Shown here piece by piece: positions 1 through 9,302 of a DNA stretch of 64,000 bases. Position numbers and translations under genes: made by a program. This DNA is from Enterobacter cloacae complex sp. ECNIH7 (lineage in GTDB: Bacteria > Pseudomonadota > Gammaproteobacteria > Enterobacterales > Enterobacteriaceae), in assembly GCF_002208095.1 (NCBI RefSeq), contig NZ_CP017991.1:1-64000 (forward strand). Reading direction: 5' to 3'. A model generated the notes under the pieces. The model had not been told where the DNA came from. It saw nothing but the letters and a program-made list of their open reading frames with translations, and did no database searches. How positions within the stretch are numbered: position 1 is the first letter of the stretch; each line of letters starts with the position of its first letter.

Positions 1-2
1 GG

Positions 3-962
3 TTGAGTGAGGACCGGAGAACGCTGATCCTGACCTTCACCGTGAATAATGAAGCGCATCTGCGGGCGCAGATTATCAGACGTTTTGGCTTTATCCCGGA
101 CGGGATCAGGGTGATGACCTGGTTTGAGTTTCTGCACGGTTTTTGCTTCCGGCCTTTCCTGCAGGAGCGGCTGGCATCGCGTGGCCTGAGCTTCGACCGA
201 CCCCCTCCCGGAATACCGCGCACGAATGCCCGGCATTATCAGGATCCCGCCGGACGGCTATATCACCGGAGGCTCGCACACTTGCTGACAGCCCGGGGGC
301 TGCTGCCGGATATCCGTACCCGGCTTGCCCGTTACTACGATGAACTGCTTGTCGATGAAGTCCAGGACTTTGCCGGACATGACTTTGATTTTCTGCTGGA
401 GCTCTGCCGTGCGGAAATCACTGTGCTGTGTTGCGGTGATTTTTATCAGCATACCTTTGATACAAGCCGTGACGGCAACGTTAATTCAGCGCTGCACGAT
501 GACATTACGCGATATGAGGCCCGCTTCGCCGCAGCAGGTTTCATGGTTGACCGTAACACGCTCAACCGAACATGGCGTTGCTCGACTTCGGTGTGCGAGT
601 TTATCACCGGGCAACTGAACATCCGTATCGCTGCCCATGGGATACATGCCACCCTGATTGAAACGATCACAGATGCAGAGCGCACAGCCGCCCTGCACGC
701 CGATAATACGGTGATTAAGCTCTTCTATCGTGAGCATCACCGTTACGGCTGCTATTCCATGAACTGGGGCGTCAGCAAAGGGCTCGATCACTTTCAGGAT
801 GTCTGCATTGTGATGGGGCCCGCCCACTGGAAGCTTCTGACCCGTCAGGAACTGGCAGCCCTTCCACCATCGTCCCGTAACAGGCTGTACGTGGCATGCT
901 CACGGGCGCGCGGCAACATTTATTTTGTTCCGGAAACTCATCTGCGCCGATTCCGAAACTGA
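3..962 (+). CDS. SF1 (UvrD/PcrA-like) DNA helicase, C-terminal part
   Basis: This is the C-terminal portion of a superfamily 1 ATP-dependent DNA helicase; the gene enters from beyond the left edge. The visible 319 residues contain a Walker B/motif II box DEVQD at about 118-122, a following CCGDFYQ stretch typical of motif III, and a motif VI-like YVACSRARG near 296-304. No Walker A loop is present, which is expected if the first part of the gene is outside the window. The TTG at position 3 is only the first in-frame start codon and is unlikely to be the true start. The stop is TGA at 960-962. Its role on the plasmid is unknown: such helicases occur in DNA repair, in plasmid transfer and in defence modules. 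The family call is firm, the function is not. Confidence 0.75.
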   Translation: MSEDRRTLILTFTVNNEAHLRAQIIRRFGFIPDGIRVMTWFEFLHGFCFRPFLQERLASRGLSFDRPPPGIPRTNARHYQDPAGRLYHRRLAHLLTARGLLPDIRTRLARYYDELLVDEVQDFAGHDFDFLLELCRAEITVLCCGDFYQHTFDTSRDGNVNSALHDDITRYEARFAAAGFMVDRNTLNRTWRCSTSVCEFITGQLNIRIAAHGIHATLIETITDAERTAALHADNTVIKLFYREHHRYGCYSMNWGVSKGLDHFQDVCIVMGPAHWKLLTRQELAALPPSSRNRLYVACSRARGNIYFVPETHLRRFRN

Positions 963-1508
963 GTTACCGATTTCTCAGTCGGGCACAAATCAGTAAAAAG
1001 CGAGGGTCATCGACGGAAATACCGGCTGGACAGGTGCGGTTCCGGTTCTCGCTTTCCGGAACCTGGCTGACAATATGTAACATTATCATTAAATTCAATT
1101 ATGCCAGTTATTTTCATTCGCAAAATGTGAATAATGTGGCATACACGCCAGCATGAAATTATTGTTAACATTTTAAGTTCTGAATGGTTTTTCACTTGTT
1201 CAGTTAAAAGTGCAGGTCATTGAAAACATTGTACGGTTTTGTTGGCCGGAGACTATTTCATCATCGCGGATAATGAGCGGAACTAACTGTCCATTATATC
1301 TGGGCCAGACAGAAAACATGGTATAGTCGGTGATGGATGCTGAAGTTTAGTAATTTCAGAAATAATTTAATTTGAGATGCCATGACAATGGTTTTTCTGA
1401 TTTACCAGAGCTGAAAATATGGCATACTGCAGATGTTACCTGACTGCACTCATACCGGGTAACGGACTGTGTATTGTGATGATTTTTTTATTACAGGGGG
1501 GATAGATC
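963..1508. other. Non-coding interval with one strong hairpin
   Basis: About 545 bases without a convincing gene on either strand. The short open frames here have no ribosome binding site and are not protein-like. A perfect 8-bp inverted repeat (GGTTCCGG at 1038-1045, CCGGAACC at 1056-1063, 10-base loop) lies about 75 bases after the helicase stop. It may end that transcript, although no T-run follows it. The rest is AT-rich (about 1075-1480) and presumably holds the promoter of the HNH gene; I could not fix a -35/-10 pair with confidence. Confidence 0.5.
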
Positions 1509-2417
1509 GTGATCTATAAGATTTGCCAGGTAATTGACGGGGAGTACGTCTGCGACATTGATATCAGTGTGGAAGAATGGAAAAATCTGTTAATGAATGA
1601 AAAGGTTTTTGACTCTAAAAGTATTGAGGCGTTAAAAAAATGGTATATTGAACCAAATCATTCCTGCACATGTTTTGATATAGGCAAAAAGTACGACCAG
1701 CACAGTATGAGTGCTAATGGCGTTATTAACGGGCTCGGTGGTAGAGTTCAAAAAGAGCTAGGAAGGTTTGAAGTTAAAGGGATCGGGAATATAGCACCTG
1801 GCACAAAATTCATTACAGTCATGAAGAGTAAAGAAACCGGTGAAAAACCAAAAAGATACTTATGGACTATTCGTGATGAACTTGTTCAGGCAATTAAAGA
1901 GCTGGATTTATTTGGTGTGGAAGAAATAACCATCAATGAGTATTACTCAGACGATGAGTTGATCAACGCCATGGAAGCGAATAATACATTTGATATCGCC
2001 CAGGCATTTGAATATACAGGGGAAGCTAAACCAAAGAAACATGCAATTGAAGTAAAAAATGGCGTCTCGTACCCAAGAAATAAAGGGGTTTCGAAAAATG
2101 CACTGAACAAAGCAGGTTACAGATGTGAAGTCGATGGTGAACACCCAACCTTCAGAAGGCGTAACTCTTCCCTGAATTATACTGAACCTCATCACATTGT
2201 ACCTATGTCCATGCAGGATGATTTTAACACTTCGCTTGACGTCGAAGAAAATATAATATCGCTGTGTTGCAATTGCCATAAGCAAATTCACCTCGGCCAG
2301 GGATATGAAGAAATGCTTGAGAAAATATATAATGAGAGAAAGGAGTTATTAAAACAGGTAGCTATCGATATATCTCTGGAGGATTTGATTCGCTATTATA
2401 AAGGTGAGAACAGGTGA
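1509..2417 (+). CDS. HNH endonuclease family protein
   Basis: A 302-residue protein whose C-terminal third is an HNH (beta-beta-alpha metal) nuclease domain. It has EPHHIVPM at about 227-234 (His general base) followed by an ENIISLCCNCHKQIH segment (Asn, then the Cys-x-x-Cys and last His) at about 248-262. The first 190 residues show no motif that I recognise. The GTG start at 1509 is supported by a purine-rich AGGGGGGAT eight to fifteen bases upstream. Codons are AT-rich compared with the metal genes that follow, a sign of separate origin. HNH proteins of this layout are found in restriction (McrA-like), in phages and beside mobile DNA, and the sequence does not decide between these. It stands alone between the helicase and the silver cluster. 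Confidence 0.7.
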   Translation: MIYKICQVIDGEYVCDIDISVEEWKNLLMNEKVFDSKSIEALKKWYIEPNHSCTCFDIGKKYDQHSMSANGVINGLGGRVQKELGRFEVKGIGNIAPGTKFITVMKSKETGEKPKRYLWTIRDELVQAIKELDLFGVEEITINEYYSDDELINAMEANNTFDIAQAFEYTGEAKPKKHAIEVKNGVSYPRNKGVSKNALNKAGYRCEVDGEHPTFRRRNSSLNYTEPHHIVPMSMQDDFNTSLDVEENIISLCCNCHKQIHLGQGYEEMLEKIYNERKELLKQVAIDISLEDLIRYYKGENR

Positions 2418-2503
2418 GTGTTATTCAATAGTAATGCTTTTACCTTGCTTGCAGAGACGGTCATTATTTCCTGGTAGTTACCGATTTGGCGCGTGAAAAT
2501 ACA

Positions 2504-2525
2504 AAACCCGAAATTAATCGGGTTT
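2504..2525 (-). terminator. Candidate terminator behind the copM-like gene
   Basis: Inverted repeat AAACCCGA / TCGGGTTT with a 6-base AATTAA loop. Read on the minus strand it is followed by a T-rich tract (TTTTGTATTTTC), as expected for an intrinsic terminator of the silE/copM-like transcripts. It could also stop read-through from the HNH gene on the other strand. Confidence 0.5.
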
Positions 2526-2602
2526 GAATTATATAAAGATTAACAGACTCCCGTGCCCAGGAGCGATGTAAAATCACGCTTGTCGTGACATTTCTGCAAT
2601 GT

Positions 2603-2953
2603 TTACTTTTGACTATCAAGCCATTTATTCATCTGCTCAATTTCACCTTTTTGAGCTTTAATGATGTCCTGTGCGAGCTTTCTCATTTCCGGATCTTTTC
2701 CGTATTTTAGCTCGGTCTCAGCCATTGCTATTGCCCCTTCATGGTGCGCTACCATGCCTTTCGCAAAAGCCTTGTCGGGATCGGATTCATTTACGGCAGC
2801 CATCATTTTGTCATGCATGTCTTTCATGCCAGCCATATATTCCTGTGACGAAGCCGAGGTAGACATATCAGTCATTTTCATTTCTGAATGTTCTGCTGAA
2901 ATCGCTGGCAGGGATAACAATAATACTGCAAATAAAGTGTTTCTGGCTTTCAT
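2603..2953 (-). CDS. CopM-like DUF305 periplasmic metal-binding protein
   Basis: A 116-residue secreted protein of the DUF305 family, some members of which (CopM of cyanobacteria) bind copper in the periplasm. The start at 2953 was chosen because AAGGA lies just upstream and a signal peptide follows at once (MKARNTLFAVLLLSLPAISA). A longer frame to 3109 exists but its extra residues look untranslated. The mature part is rich in Met and His: EYMAGMKDMHDKMM, then GMVAHHEGAIAMAETEL, the family hallmark, and a helical KAQKGEIEQMNKWL tail. It lies 145 bases behind silE on the same strand and is probably co-expressed. A role in Ag/Cu binding is inferred from family and position. Confidence 0.8.
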   Translation of the reverse strand: MKARNTLFAVLLLSLPAISAEHSEMKMTDMSTSASSQEYMAGMKDMHDKMMAAVNESDPDKAFAKGMVAHHEGAIAMAETELKYGKDPEMRKLAQDIIKAQKGEIEQMNKWLDSQK

Positions 2954-3098
2954 AAAAAATATCCTTTTAAGTTGATACCCGTTAACTGTAGCAGAATCTG
3001 ATAAAAATGCCCCTGTAGGGGGCAAAGATGTTGCCATATATCCGGTTACGGAAAAATCTATCAAGGAAATAAGGACAGCACAGATACTTCCCTCGCCG

Positions 3099-3530
3099 TC
3101 AGCCTGCACTGAGCATGCGACGATGCGCTTCGGCCATGGCCTGATGTGGGCCAGACTGACCGTTATTCATAAATTCATGGGCAACTGCAGCTCTTTCATG
3201 CTCATTCATTGCCGCTAATGACTTCGACGGCCCGGTAGGGGAAACGGTCTGACTTCCCATCATCCTCTGATGACTTTCAACCATTTTCTGGTGCGCATCC
3301 GCCGACCCGTTCGTCATGGTTTCATGAGCAATAATGGCCTGTTCATGCTGGTCCATACCGGCCATACGAGGAGCAGTCCCCTGGATCCCGACAGGAGCCG
3401 CAGCAGACTGCATCTGGTGAGCAGGAGCCTGTGCATTGTTGACCCGCTCATGGATATTCACGGTTTCAGTGGCCCAGGCCGAAGAAATTAAACCAAAGCC
3501 CAGCAAGGATGCTAATACGATATTTTTCAT
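3099..3530 (-). CDS. silE: SilE periplasmic silver-binding protein
   Basis: SilE is a small periplasmic protein that binds several Ag(I) ions and buffers silver before efflux. The 143 residues equal the known SilE length. The start at 3530 has GGAG upstream and gives a signal peptide (MKNIVLASLLGFGLISSAWA); an upstream in-frame extension to 3647 is rejected. The mature protein consists of Met/His repeats of the form HE.M.N..A.AHQKMVE.HQRMM, which fold into helices on metal binding in this family. It lies divergent from nothing and downstream of silRS on the same strand, but has its own promoter with a SilR/CusR-type dyad at 3750-3767 and an unusually long leader of about 175 nt. Confidence 0.95.
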   Translation of the reverse strand: MKNIVLASLLGFGLISSAWATETVNIHERVNNAQAPAHQMQSAAAPVGIQGTAPRMAGMDQHEQAIIAHETMTNGSADAHQKMVESHQRMMGSQTVSPTGPSKSLAAMNEHERAAVAHEFMNNGQSGPHQAMAEAHRRMLSAG

Positions 3531-3711
3531 GATAAATCTCCATTTCTGAATTAGTGATGTCCGGGGAAGTACAACCGACGTTTTCAGTTCCATAACTGAA
3601 ACAGGTTCGGCAGTGTTTATTTCTCCGGGAGAGGACTGGATATTCATTTCCTGGCGTACTCTGACGCCGGGTATTGATGAAGCAATCCAGCCTTCCTGAT
3701 AAGTTGCACTA

Positions 3712-3767
3712 ATTATATCGAATGGCTTCTGTTTGCTGCATGACAGGCTAATGACATCTTTGTCATT
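3712..3767 (-). promoter_or_regulatory. silE promoter with SilR/CusR-type dyad
   Basis: The dyad AATGACA-TCTT-TGTCATT (3750-3767) has the half-site spacing of the known CusR box. Thirty-two bases downstream, on the minus strand, is a perfect TATAAT (3712-3717). The same box to -10 distance is seen at pcoE, silC and silR, so I read this as the SilR activation site and -10 of silE. No good -35 is visible, as is usual for activator-dependent promoters. Confidence 0.7.
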
Positions 3768-3780
3768 TAAATCTTTATTC

Positions 3781-5256
3781 TCAGTATTGGGTTTCCGGAA
3801 TCATTTTCTCCAGTCTGGGCACGGATAAGATAAAACGCGTTGAGTGTACGTCCGATTCCACCTGCACTCTTCCGTGATGTGCTTCCACGATTGACTTCAC
3901 AATCGCAAGGCCGATGCCGCTGCCTTCTCCTTTTCGTTGTCTGGACGGATCCACCCGATAAAAGCGATCAAACAGCTTTGATAAATGCTCTTCAGGGATT
4001 GGTTTCCCCGGATTTTCAATCACAAGGTCAAAAAAGCTCTCCTGCTCTCTTATTGAGACGGTGATTGCCTGTCCCTCTGGGGTATAACGCAGGGCATTGG
4101 ATAACAGATTATTGATCGCTCTTCTGAACATTTGTGGATCTCCCTCAACCAGGCAGGGCATCCCGTTAAATTTGAGCGTGATATTTCGTTCTTCGGCCCA
4201 GGCTTCGAAAAACTCGAAGACTTTCATGACTTCTGCTCTGAGGTCAAACCGAACCCTGTCAGGTATCAGCTGATTATTGTCCGCCTGGGCCAGGAACAGC
4301 ATGTCGCTGACCATTTTTGTCATCCGGTTATACTCTTCAAGGCTGGAATAGAGGACATCCTCAAGTTCCTTCTGGGTTCGATCCTGACTCAGAGCGATTT
4401 CAGTCTGCGTCACCAGATTGGTGATGGGGGTTCTGATCTCGTGCGCGATATCGGCAGAGAAATTGGCCTGGCGGGTAAAAACATCCTCAATCTTTCCAAT
4501 CATATGATTGAACGAGATAACCAGCTGCTCCAGCTCAATGGGAACGCGTGTCGGTTCCAGCCGCGCATCAAGATTCTCGGAGGTGATGTTTTTAATGGCA
4601 TTGCTGACATTACGAAGGGGCAGGTGCCCCTGACGGACAGCAATGCGAATGATCAGAACAATTAGCAGACTTATCACGACAGCGATCGCAATCAGATTTT
4701 TTTTCAGCGCATCGAGGTAATGGAGATGGAAATTAATGGAGAGGCCAGTCAGCATGACATAGTTCTGCTGTTTGCCCTGAAATATCGCCTGACCAGATGA
4801 GGCGATAATTCTGTATGTTTCCATCTTCATTCCGGACCCGGTATCCATCGCTCTCGCAGGATCCTCCACCGTCCAGAGAAAGACATCACGTGCACGGCTG
4901 TGCTCGCTAAAATCGGCTGAATTCACAGCAGAGCGTAAAGCAGCCCCCTGCACAGAGCTGTACAGCACCTCTCCCCGGGGATTGAGGAGCAAAAGAGCAA
5001 CGTTACGGTAGCTGGCGATCGATTCCTTTATTTTGCTTACTTTTTTTTCATCCGGATCAACCGGAGACTGCAGGATACGGTTTAGTGTGGTGCTGATTTG
5101 TTGCAGATCGCTGACATCCTGCTCGGCAAAATGCTTATCAACAGAATGCAGCATAAACCAGGTGAAGGCGATAAACGCCAGTATTGTGGACAGGCTGATA
5201 AAAAAGGTCAGCCGCAGAGCGAGTGAGAAAGGTCGTCTGGACGGTTTGCTATGCAT
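3781..5256 (-). CDS. silS: SilS sensor histidine kinase
   Basis: Membrane histidine kinase that senses periplasmic Ag(I)/Cu(I) and phosphorylates SilR. At 491 residues it has the usual SilS/CusS length. There are two membrane segments (about 14-36 and 187-207) around a periplasmic sensor loop, a HAMP linker, the H-box [15 protein letters not shown] with the phospho-acceptor His, an N-box ([13 protein letters not shown]) and a G-box ([11 protein letters not shown]). The start at 5256 overlaps the silR stop by 8 bases, so the two are translationally coupled and form one operon transcribed from the silR/silC intergenic region. Confidence 0.95.
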   Translation of the reverse strand: MHSKPSRRPFSLALRLTFFISLSTILAFIAFTWFMLHSVDKHFAEQDVSDLQQISTTLNRILQSPVDPDEKKVSKIKESIASYRNVALLLLNPRGEVLYSSVQGAALRSAVNSADFSEHSRARDVFLWTVEDPARAMDTGSGMKMETYRIIASSGQAIFQGKQQNYVMLTGLSINFHLHYLDALKKNLIAIAVVISLLIVLIIRIAVRQGHLPLRNVSNAIKNITSENLDARLEPTRVPIELEQLVISFNHMIGKIEDVFTRQANFSADIAHEIRTPITNLVTQTEIALSQDRTQKELEDVLYSSLEEYNRMTKMVSDMLFLAQADNNQLIPDRVRFDLRAEVMKVFEFFEAWAEERNITLKFNGMPCLVEGDPQMFRRAINNLLSNALRYTPEGQAITVSIREQESFFDLVIENPGKPIPEEHLSKLFDRFYRVDPSRQRKGEGSGIGLAIVKSIVEAHHGRVQVESDVHSTRFILSVPRLEKMIPETQY

Positions 5257-5929
5257 CCGGGATCTCCAGCATGTAGCCCACGCCCCGCACTGTCTGGATC
5301 AGTTTTGTCTCGTAATCGTTGTCAATTTTAGCGCGGAGTCGCTTTACTGCGACATCAATCGCGTTAGTGTCGCTGTCAAAATTCATGTCCCAGACCTGAG
5401 AGGCAATCAGGGAGCGGGGAAGAACTTCTCCTTGATGGCGAATGAAGAATTCCAGCAGGCTGAACTCTTTACTGGTGAGCACAATGCGGTTCCCGGCGCG
5501 GCTGACTTTTCTGGATACGAGATCAACCGAGAGGTCAGCCACTTTAAGCTGGCTTTCCGTGATCATCGTGTTTCCCCGCCTGAGGAGGGTTCTTACCCGG
5601 GCGAGCAGTTCAGCAAACGCAAAGGGCTTCACCAGATAATCGTCCGCACCCAGCTCAAGTCCTTTGACCCTGTGTTCAATCGTGCCAAGGGCCGTCAGCA
5701 GTAATACCGGCATCCCCTTTCCGGCACTGCGCAGCATACGGATGATATCCCAGCCGTTTACATCAGGCAGCATGATATCCAGGATGACTAAATCATACTC
5801 GGCTGTCATGGCAAGATGATATCCGGTCAGACCATTATCAGCGTGATCCACGACGAACCCCGCCTCTGTCAGCCCCTTGCTGAGATATTCACCTGTTTTA
5901 ATTTCGTCTTCAACGATTAATATTTTCAT
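5249..5929 (-). CDS. silR: SilR response regulator (OmpR family)
   Basis: Cytoplasmic response regulator of 226 residues: receiver domain with the acidic pair ED near residue 8, the phospho-acceptor Asp in [12 protein letters not shown] (about 51) and Lys in LVKPF (about 101), followed by a winged-helix DNA-binding domain ending in the family signature VRGVGYMLE. It is expected to bind TGACA-N4-TGTCA dyads at the silR/silC, silE and possibly pcoE promoters. It is divergent from silC, with its own -10 (TAAAAT) 34 bases from the shared dyad, which suggests autoregulation. Confidence 0.95.
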   Translation of the reverse strand: MKILIVEDEIKTGEYLSKGLTEAGFVVDHADNGLTGYHLAMTAEYDLVILDIMLPDVNGWDIIRMLRSAGKGMPVLLLTALGTIEHRVKGLELGADDYLVKPFAFAELLARVRTLLRRGNTMITESQLKVADLSVDLVSRKVSRAGNRIVLTSKEFSLLEFFIRHQGEVLPRSLIASQVWDMNFDSDTNAIDVAVKRLRAKIDNDYETKLIQTVRGVGYMLEIPDA

Positions 5930-5956
5930 TATGCTCCCTGGCTGGCTGCTAATGTC

Positions 5957-6059
5957 ATTTTATTGCGCCCACGATCGTTATCAACGGATTACAGCAAAAA
6001 TGACAACATTGTCATTATCCTGTCACCCGGCAAACAGAGAGCGTTCGGTAAAGTATCCC
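5957..6059. promoter_or_regulatory. Divergent silRS / silCFBA promoter with SilR box
   Basis: The dyad AAAATGACAA-CA-TTGTCATTAT at 5997-6018 matches the CusR box known from the chromosomal cus operon. Towards silR, TAAAAT (read on the minus strand, 5957-5962) lies 34 bases away. Towards silC, TATCCC (6054-6059) lies 35 bases away. One box between two genes read in opposite directions at equal distance suggests that SilR activates both operons from a single site. Confidence 0.75.
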
Positions 6060-6118
6060 TATCAATACTCTGGACTTCGTTTGAACCATTTACCAGGTCT
6101 GCCTGTACGAGAAGCGTT

Positions 6119-7504
6119 ATGTTCAAATTAAAATTACTCAGCATCAGTACCATATTCATCCTGGCTGGTTGTGTTTCTCTGGCACCTGAATATCAGCGTC
6201 CGCCAGCTCCGGTTCCCCAGCAGTTTTCATTGTCTAAAAACAGTCTGACGCCTGCGGTAAACAGCTATCAGGATACGGGCTGGCGAAACTTTTTTGTCGA
6301 TCCCCAGGTCAGCAGGCTGATCGGTGAAGCCCTGAATAATAACCGTGATTTGAGAATGGCTGCCCTGAAGGTTGAAGAGGCCCGGGCCCAGTTCAACGTC
6401 ACGGATGCAGATCGTTATCCTCAACTGAATGCCTCATCCGGGATCACATACAGCGGTGGTCTGAAAGGTGACAAGCCGACCACACAGGAGTACGACGCGG
6501 GTCTGGAGCTCAGCTATGAGCTCGATTTTTTTGGCAAACTTAAGAACATGAGTGAGGCTGATCGCCAGAACTACTTTGCCAGCGAAGAAGCCCGTCGTGC
6601 CGTACACATCCTGCTGGTCTCCAACGTTTCACAGAGCTATTTCAGCCAGCAACTGGCGTACGAACAACTCCGTATTGCGCGGGAAACGCTGAAAAATTAT
6701 GAACAGTCTTATGCATTCGTTGAGCAACAACTGGTGACCGGGAGTACGAACGTTCTGGCGCTTGAACAAGCCAGGGGGCAAATCGAAAGTACCCGCGCCG
6801 AAATAGCCAAACGAGAAGGCGATCTGGCTCAGGCAAACAATGCCCTGCAACTGGTGCTGGGAACGTACCGCGCAGTTCCGTCAGAAAAAGGGATGAAAGG
6901 TGGGGAGATCGCACCAGTAAAATTGCCACCAAATCTGTCGTCACAAATATTGCTGCAGCGTCCGGATATTATGGAAGCGGAATACCTGTTGAAAGCGGCT
7001 GATGCTAATATTGGCGCAGCGCGAGCGGCTTTTTTCCCGTCCATTACCCTGACCAGTGGCCTTTCCGCAAGCAGTACGGAGCTGTCCAGCCTCTTTACGT
7101 CAGGAAGTGGAATGTGGAATTTTATCCCTAAAATTGAAATTCCTATTTTCAATGCCGGCAGAAACAAAGCCAATCTGAAGCTGGCTGAAATTCGCCAGCA
7201 ACAGTCCGTGGTTAATTACGAACAAAAAATTCAGTCAGCCTTTAAGGATGTTTCCGACACGCTTGCGCTGCGCGACAGCCTTAGCCAGCAACTTGAGTCA
7301 CAGCAGCGTTATCTTGATTCACTTCAGATAACTCTACAGCGTGCCAGAGGATTGTATGCAAGTGGTGCTGTCAGTTACATCGAAGTGCTGGATGCAGAAC
7401 GTTCCCTCTTCGCGACGCAGCAAACCATTCTCGATCTTACCTATTCCCGACAGGTTAACGAAATTAATCTGTTTACCGCGCTGGGTGGCGGTTGGGTAGA
7501 GTAA
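6119..7504 (+). CDS. silC: SilC outer-membrane efflux channel
   Basis: Outer-membrane factor (TolC/CusC family) of the SilCBA silver efflux complex. The start at 6119 gives 461 residues, the family length, and a lipoprotein signal with lipobox LAGC (Cys at about 17), as in CusC. The longer frame from 5963 would run through the promoter and was rejected. The body has the two repeated outer-membrane-efflux domains with long coiled helices (for example ALEQARGQIESTRAEIAKREGDL) and the LLQRPDIMEAEYLLKAADANIGAARAAFFPSI family signature split between helix and strand. First gene of silCFBA; silF follows after 28 bases. Confidence 0.95.
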   Translation: MFKLKLLSISTIFILAGCVSLAPEYQRPPAPVPQQFSLSKNSLTPAVNSYQDTGWRNFFVDPQVSRLIGEALNNNRDLRMAALKVEEARAQFNVTDADRYPQLNASSGITYSGGLKGDKPTTQEYDAGLELSYELDFFGKLKNMSEADRQNYFASEEARRAVHILLVSNVSQSYFSQQLAYEQLRIARETLKNYEQSYAFVEQQLVTGSTNVLALEQARGQIESTRAEIAKREGDLAQANNALQLVLGTYRAVPSEKGMKGGEIAPVKLPPNLSSQILLQRPDIMEAEYLLKAADANIGAARAAFFPSITLTSGLSASSTELSSLFTSGSGMWNFIPKIEIPIFNAGRNKANLKLAEIRQQQSVVNYEQKIQSAFKDVSDTLALRDSLSQQLESQQRYLDSLQITLQRARGLYASGAVSYIEVLDAERSLFATQQTILDLTYSRQVNEINLFTALGGGWVE

Positions 7505-7532
7505 ATTTATTCAATTAATCAGGAAATTAAAA

Positions 7533-7886
7533 ATGCGTAATTCACTTAAAGCCGTTTTATTTGGTGCCTTCTCTGTCATGTTTTCTGCCAGTCTTCATGC
7601 TGAAACACATCAGCATGGCGATATGAATGCTGCCAGTGATGCTTCGGTACAGCAGGTTATCAAGGGCACCGGTATCGTTAAAGACATTGATATGAATAGT
7701 AAAAAGATTACCATTTCGCACGAAGCAATCCCGGCGGTGGGCTGGCCTGCAATGACCATGCGCTTCACTTTTGTTAATGCAGACGACGCTATCAATGCCC
7801 TGAAAACCGGCAACCATGTCGATTTCTCGTTTATTCAGCAGGGCAATATCTCCTTACTCAAAAGCATTAACGTTACGCAATCCTGA
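7533..7886 (+). CDS. silF: SilF periplasmic metallochaperone
   Basis: CusF-like periplasmic chaperone that passes Ag(I)/Cu(I) to SilB. It has 117 residues with an N-terminal signal peptide ending near SLHA, a His-rich mature N-terminus (ETHQHGDMNAA) and the CusF beta-barrel motif in which His, Trp and two Met bind metal: ISHEAIPAVGWPAMTMRF. It lies between silC and silB, as in the cus and sil operons; a 113-base gap follows before silB, longer than the other gaps of the operon. Confidence 0.95.
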   Translation: MRNSLKAVLFGAFSVMFSASLHAETHQHGDMNAASDASVQQVIKGTGIVKDIDMNSKKITISHEAIPAVGWPAMTMRFTFVNADDAINALKTGNHVDFSFIQQGNISLLKSINVTQS

Positions 7887-7999
7887 TTAACAGTCCGGAG
7901 CGAATACATCCAGTGCGCCTGAACATTCATTATGGGATTACTGTGAATGAATGATCGGGCGCATATGCCAGGTGTTTTGATTTTTCAGCGAGAAATTGT

Positions 8000-9292
8000 A
8001 TGGCTTCTTTAAAGATAAAATATGCTGCAATAATTATCAGCAGCCTCATAGCAGGAGGGCTGATATCGGTTACTGCCTGGCAGTATTTAAACTCATCACA
8101 AAAAACAGTACCAGCAGAACAAAAGGCACCGGAGAAAAAGGTGCTTTTCTGGTATGATCCTATGAAACCGGATACCAAATTTGATAAACCCGGAAAATCG
8201 CCTTTTATGGATATGGACCTTGTGCCGAAATATGCTGATGAAAGTGGCGATAAAAGCAGTGGCGGGATCCGTATCGATCCAACTCAGGTTCAGAATCTGG
8301 GATTAAAAACGCAAAAAGTCACGCGAGGAATGCTGAATTATTCTCAGACAATCCCGGCTAATGTCAGTTACAACGAATATCAGTTTGTCATTGTGCAGGC
8401 GCGTTCTGACGGTTTCGTCGAAAAAGTGTATCCCCTGACGATTGGCGATCATGTGAAGAAAGGCACTCCGCTTATCGATATCACCATTCCTGAATGGGTT
8501 GAGGCACAAAGTGAGTTTCTGCTGTTATCCGGTACAGGCGGTACGCCAACCCAGATAAAAGGGGTTCTGGAGCGACTTCGTCTGGCTGGTATGCCGGAAG
8601 AGGATATTCAAAGGCTGCGTTCAACCCGCACAATCCAGACCCGTTTTACCATTAAAGCACCTATTGATGGTGTCATTACTGCATTTGACCTGCGCACCGG
8701 CATGAATATTTCCAAAGATAAGGTGGTGGCTCAGATTCAGGGGATGGACCCGGTCTGGATCAGCGCTGCAGTGCCAGAATCTATCGCCTATCTGCTGAAA
8801 GATACGTCGCAGTTTGAAATTTCGGTACCGGCTTATCCGGATAAAACATTCCATGTCGAAAAATGGAACATTCTTCCCAGCGTGGATCAGACAACCCGCA
8901 CGCTTCAGGTCCGCCTCCAGGTTACTAACAAGGATGAGTTTCTCAAGCCGGGCATGAATGCCTATCTCAAACTGAATACCCAAAGTCAGGAGATGCTGCT
9001 GATACCAAGCCAGGCCGTTATCGATACCGGCAAAGAACAGCGCGTGATTACTGTTGATGATGAAGGCAAGTTTGTGCCGAAACAGATCCACGTTCTGCAT
9101 GAATCACAGCAACAGTCCGGCATTGGCTCCGGTCTTAATGAAGGCGATACCGTGGTGGTCAGTGGCCTGTTCCTCATTGACTCCGAAGCCAATATTACGG
9201 GCGCGCTGGAACGTATGCGCCACCCTGAAAAAACAGAAAACAGTATGCCAGCAATGTCTGAGCAGCCTGTAAATATGCATTCAGGGCACTGA
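8000..9292 (+). CDS. silB: SilB membrane-fusion protein
   Basis: Periplasmic adaptor (CusB family) linking the SilA pump to the SilC channel. It has 430 residues with one N-terminal membrane anchor (about 8-28), then the metal-binding N-terminal region ([19 protein letters not shown] followed by [10 protein letters not shown]), where Met residues accept metal from SilF, then barrel, lipoyl and helical hairpin domains. The C-terminus ends in a His/Met-rich tail (NMHSGH). The silA start follows 10 bases after the stop, so the two are probably coupled. Confidence 0.95.
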   Translation: MASLKIKYAAIIISSLIAGGLISVTAWQYLNSSQKTVPAEQKAPEKKVLFWYDPMKPDTKFDKPGKSPFMDMDLVPKYADESGDKSSGGIRIDPTQVQNLGLKTQKVTRGMLNYSQTIPANVSYNEYQFVIVQARSDGFVEKVYPLTIGDHVKKGTPLIDITIPEWVEAQSEFLLLSGTGGTPTQIKGVLERLRLAGMPEEDIQRLRSTRTIQTRFTIKAPIDGVITAFDLRTGMNISKDKVVAQIQGMDPVWISAAVPESIAYLLKDTSQFEISVPAYPDKTFHVEKWNILPSVDQTTRTLQVRLQVTNKDEFLKPGMNAYLKLNTQSQEMLLIPSQAVIDTGKEQRVITVDDEGKFVPKQIHVLHESQQQSGIGSGLNEGDTVVVSGLFLIDSEANITGALERMRHPEKTENSMPAMSEQPVNMHSGH

Positions 9293-9302
9293 GGAGACGA
9301 CG

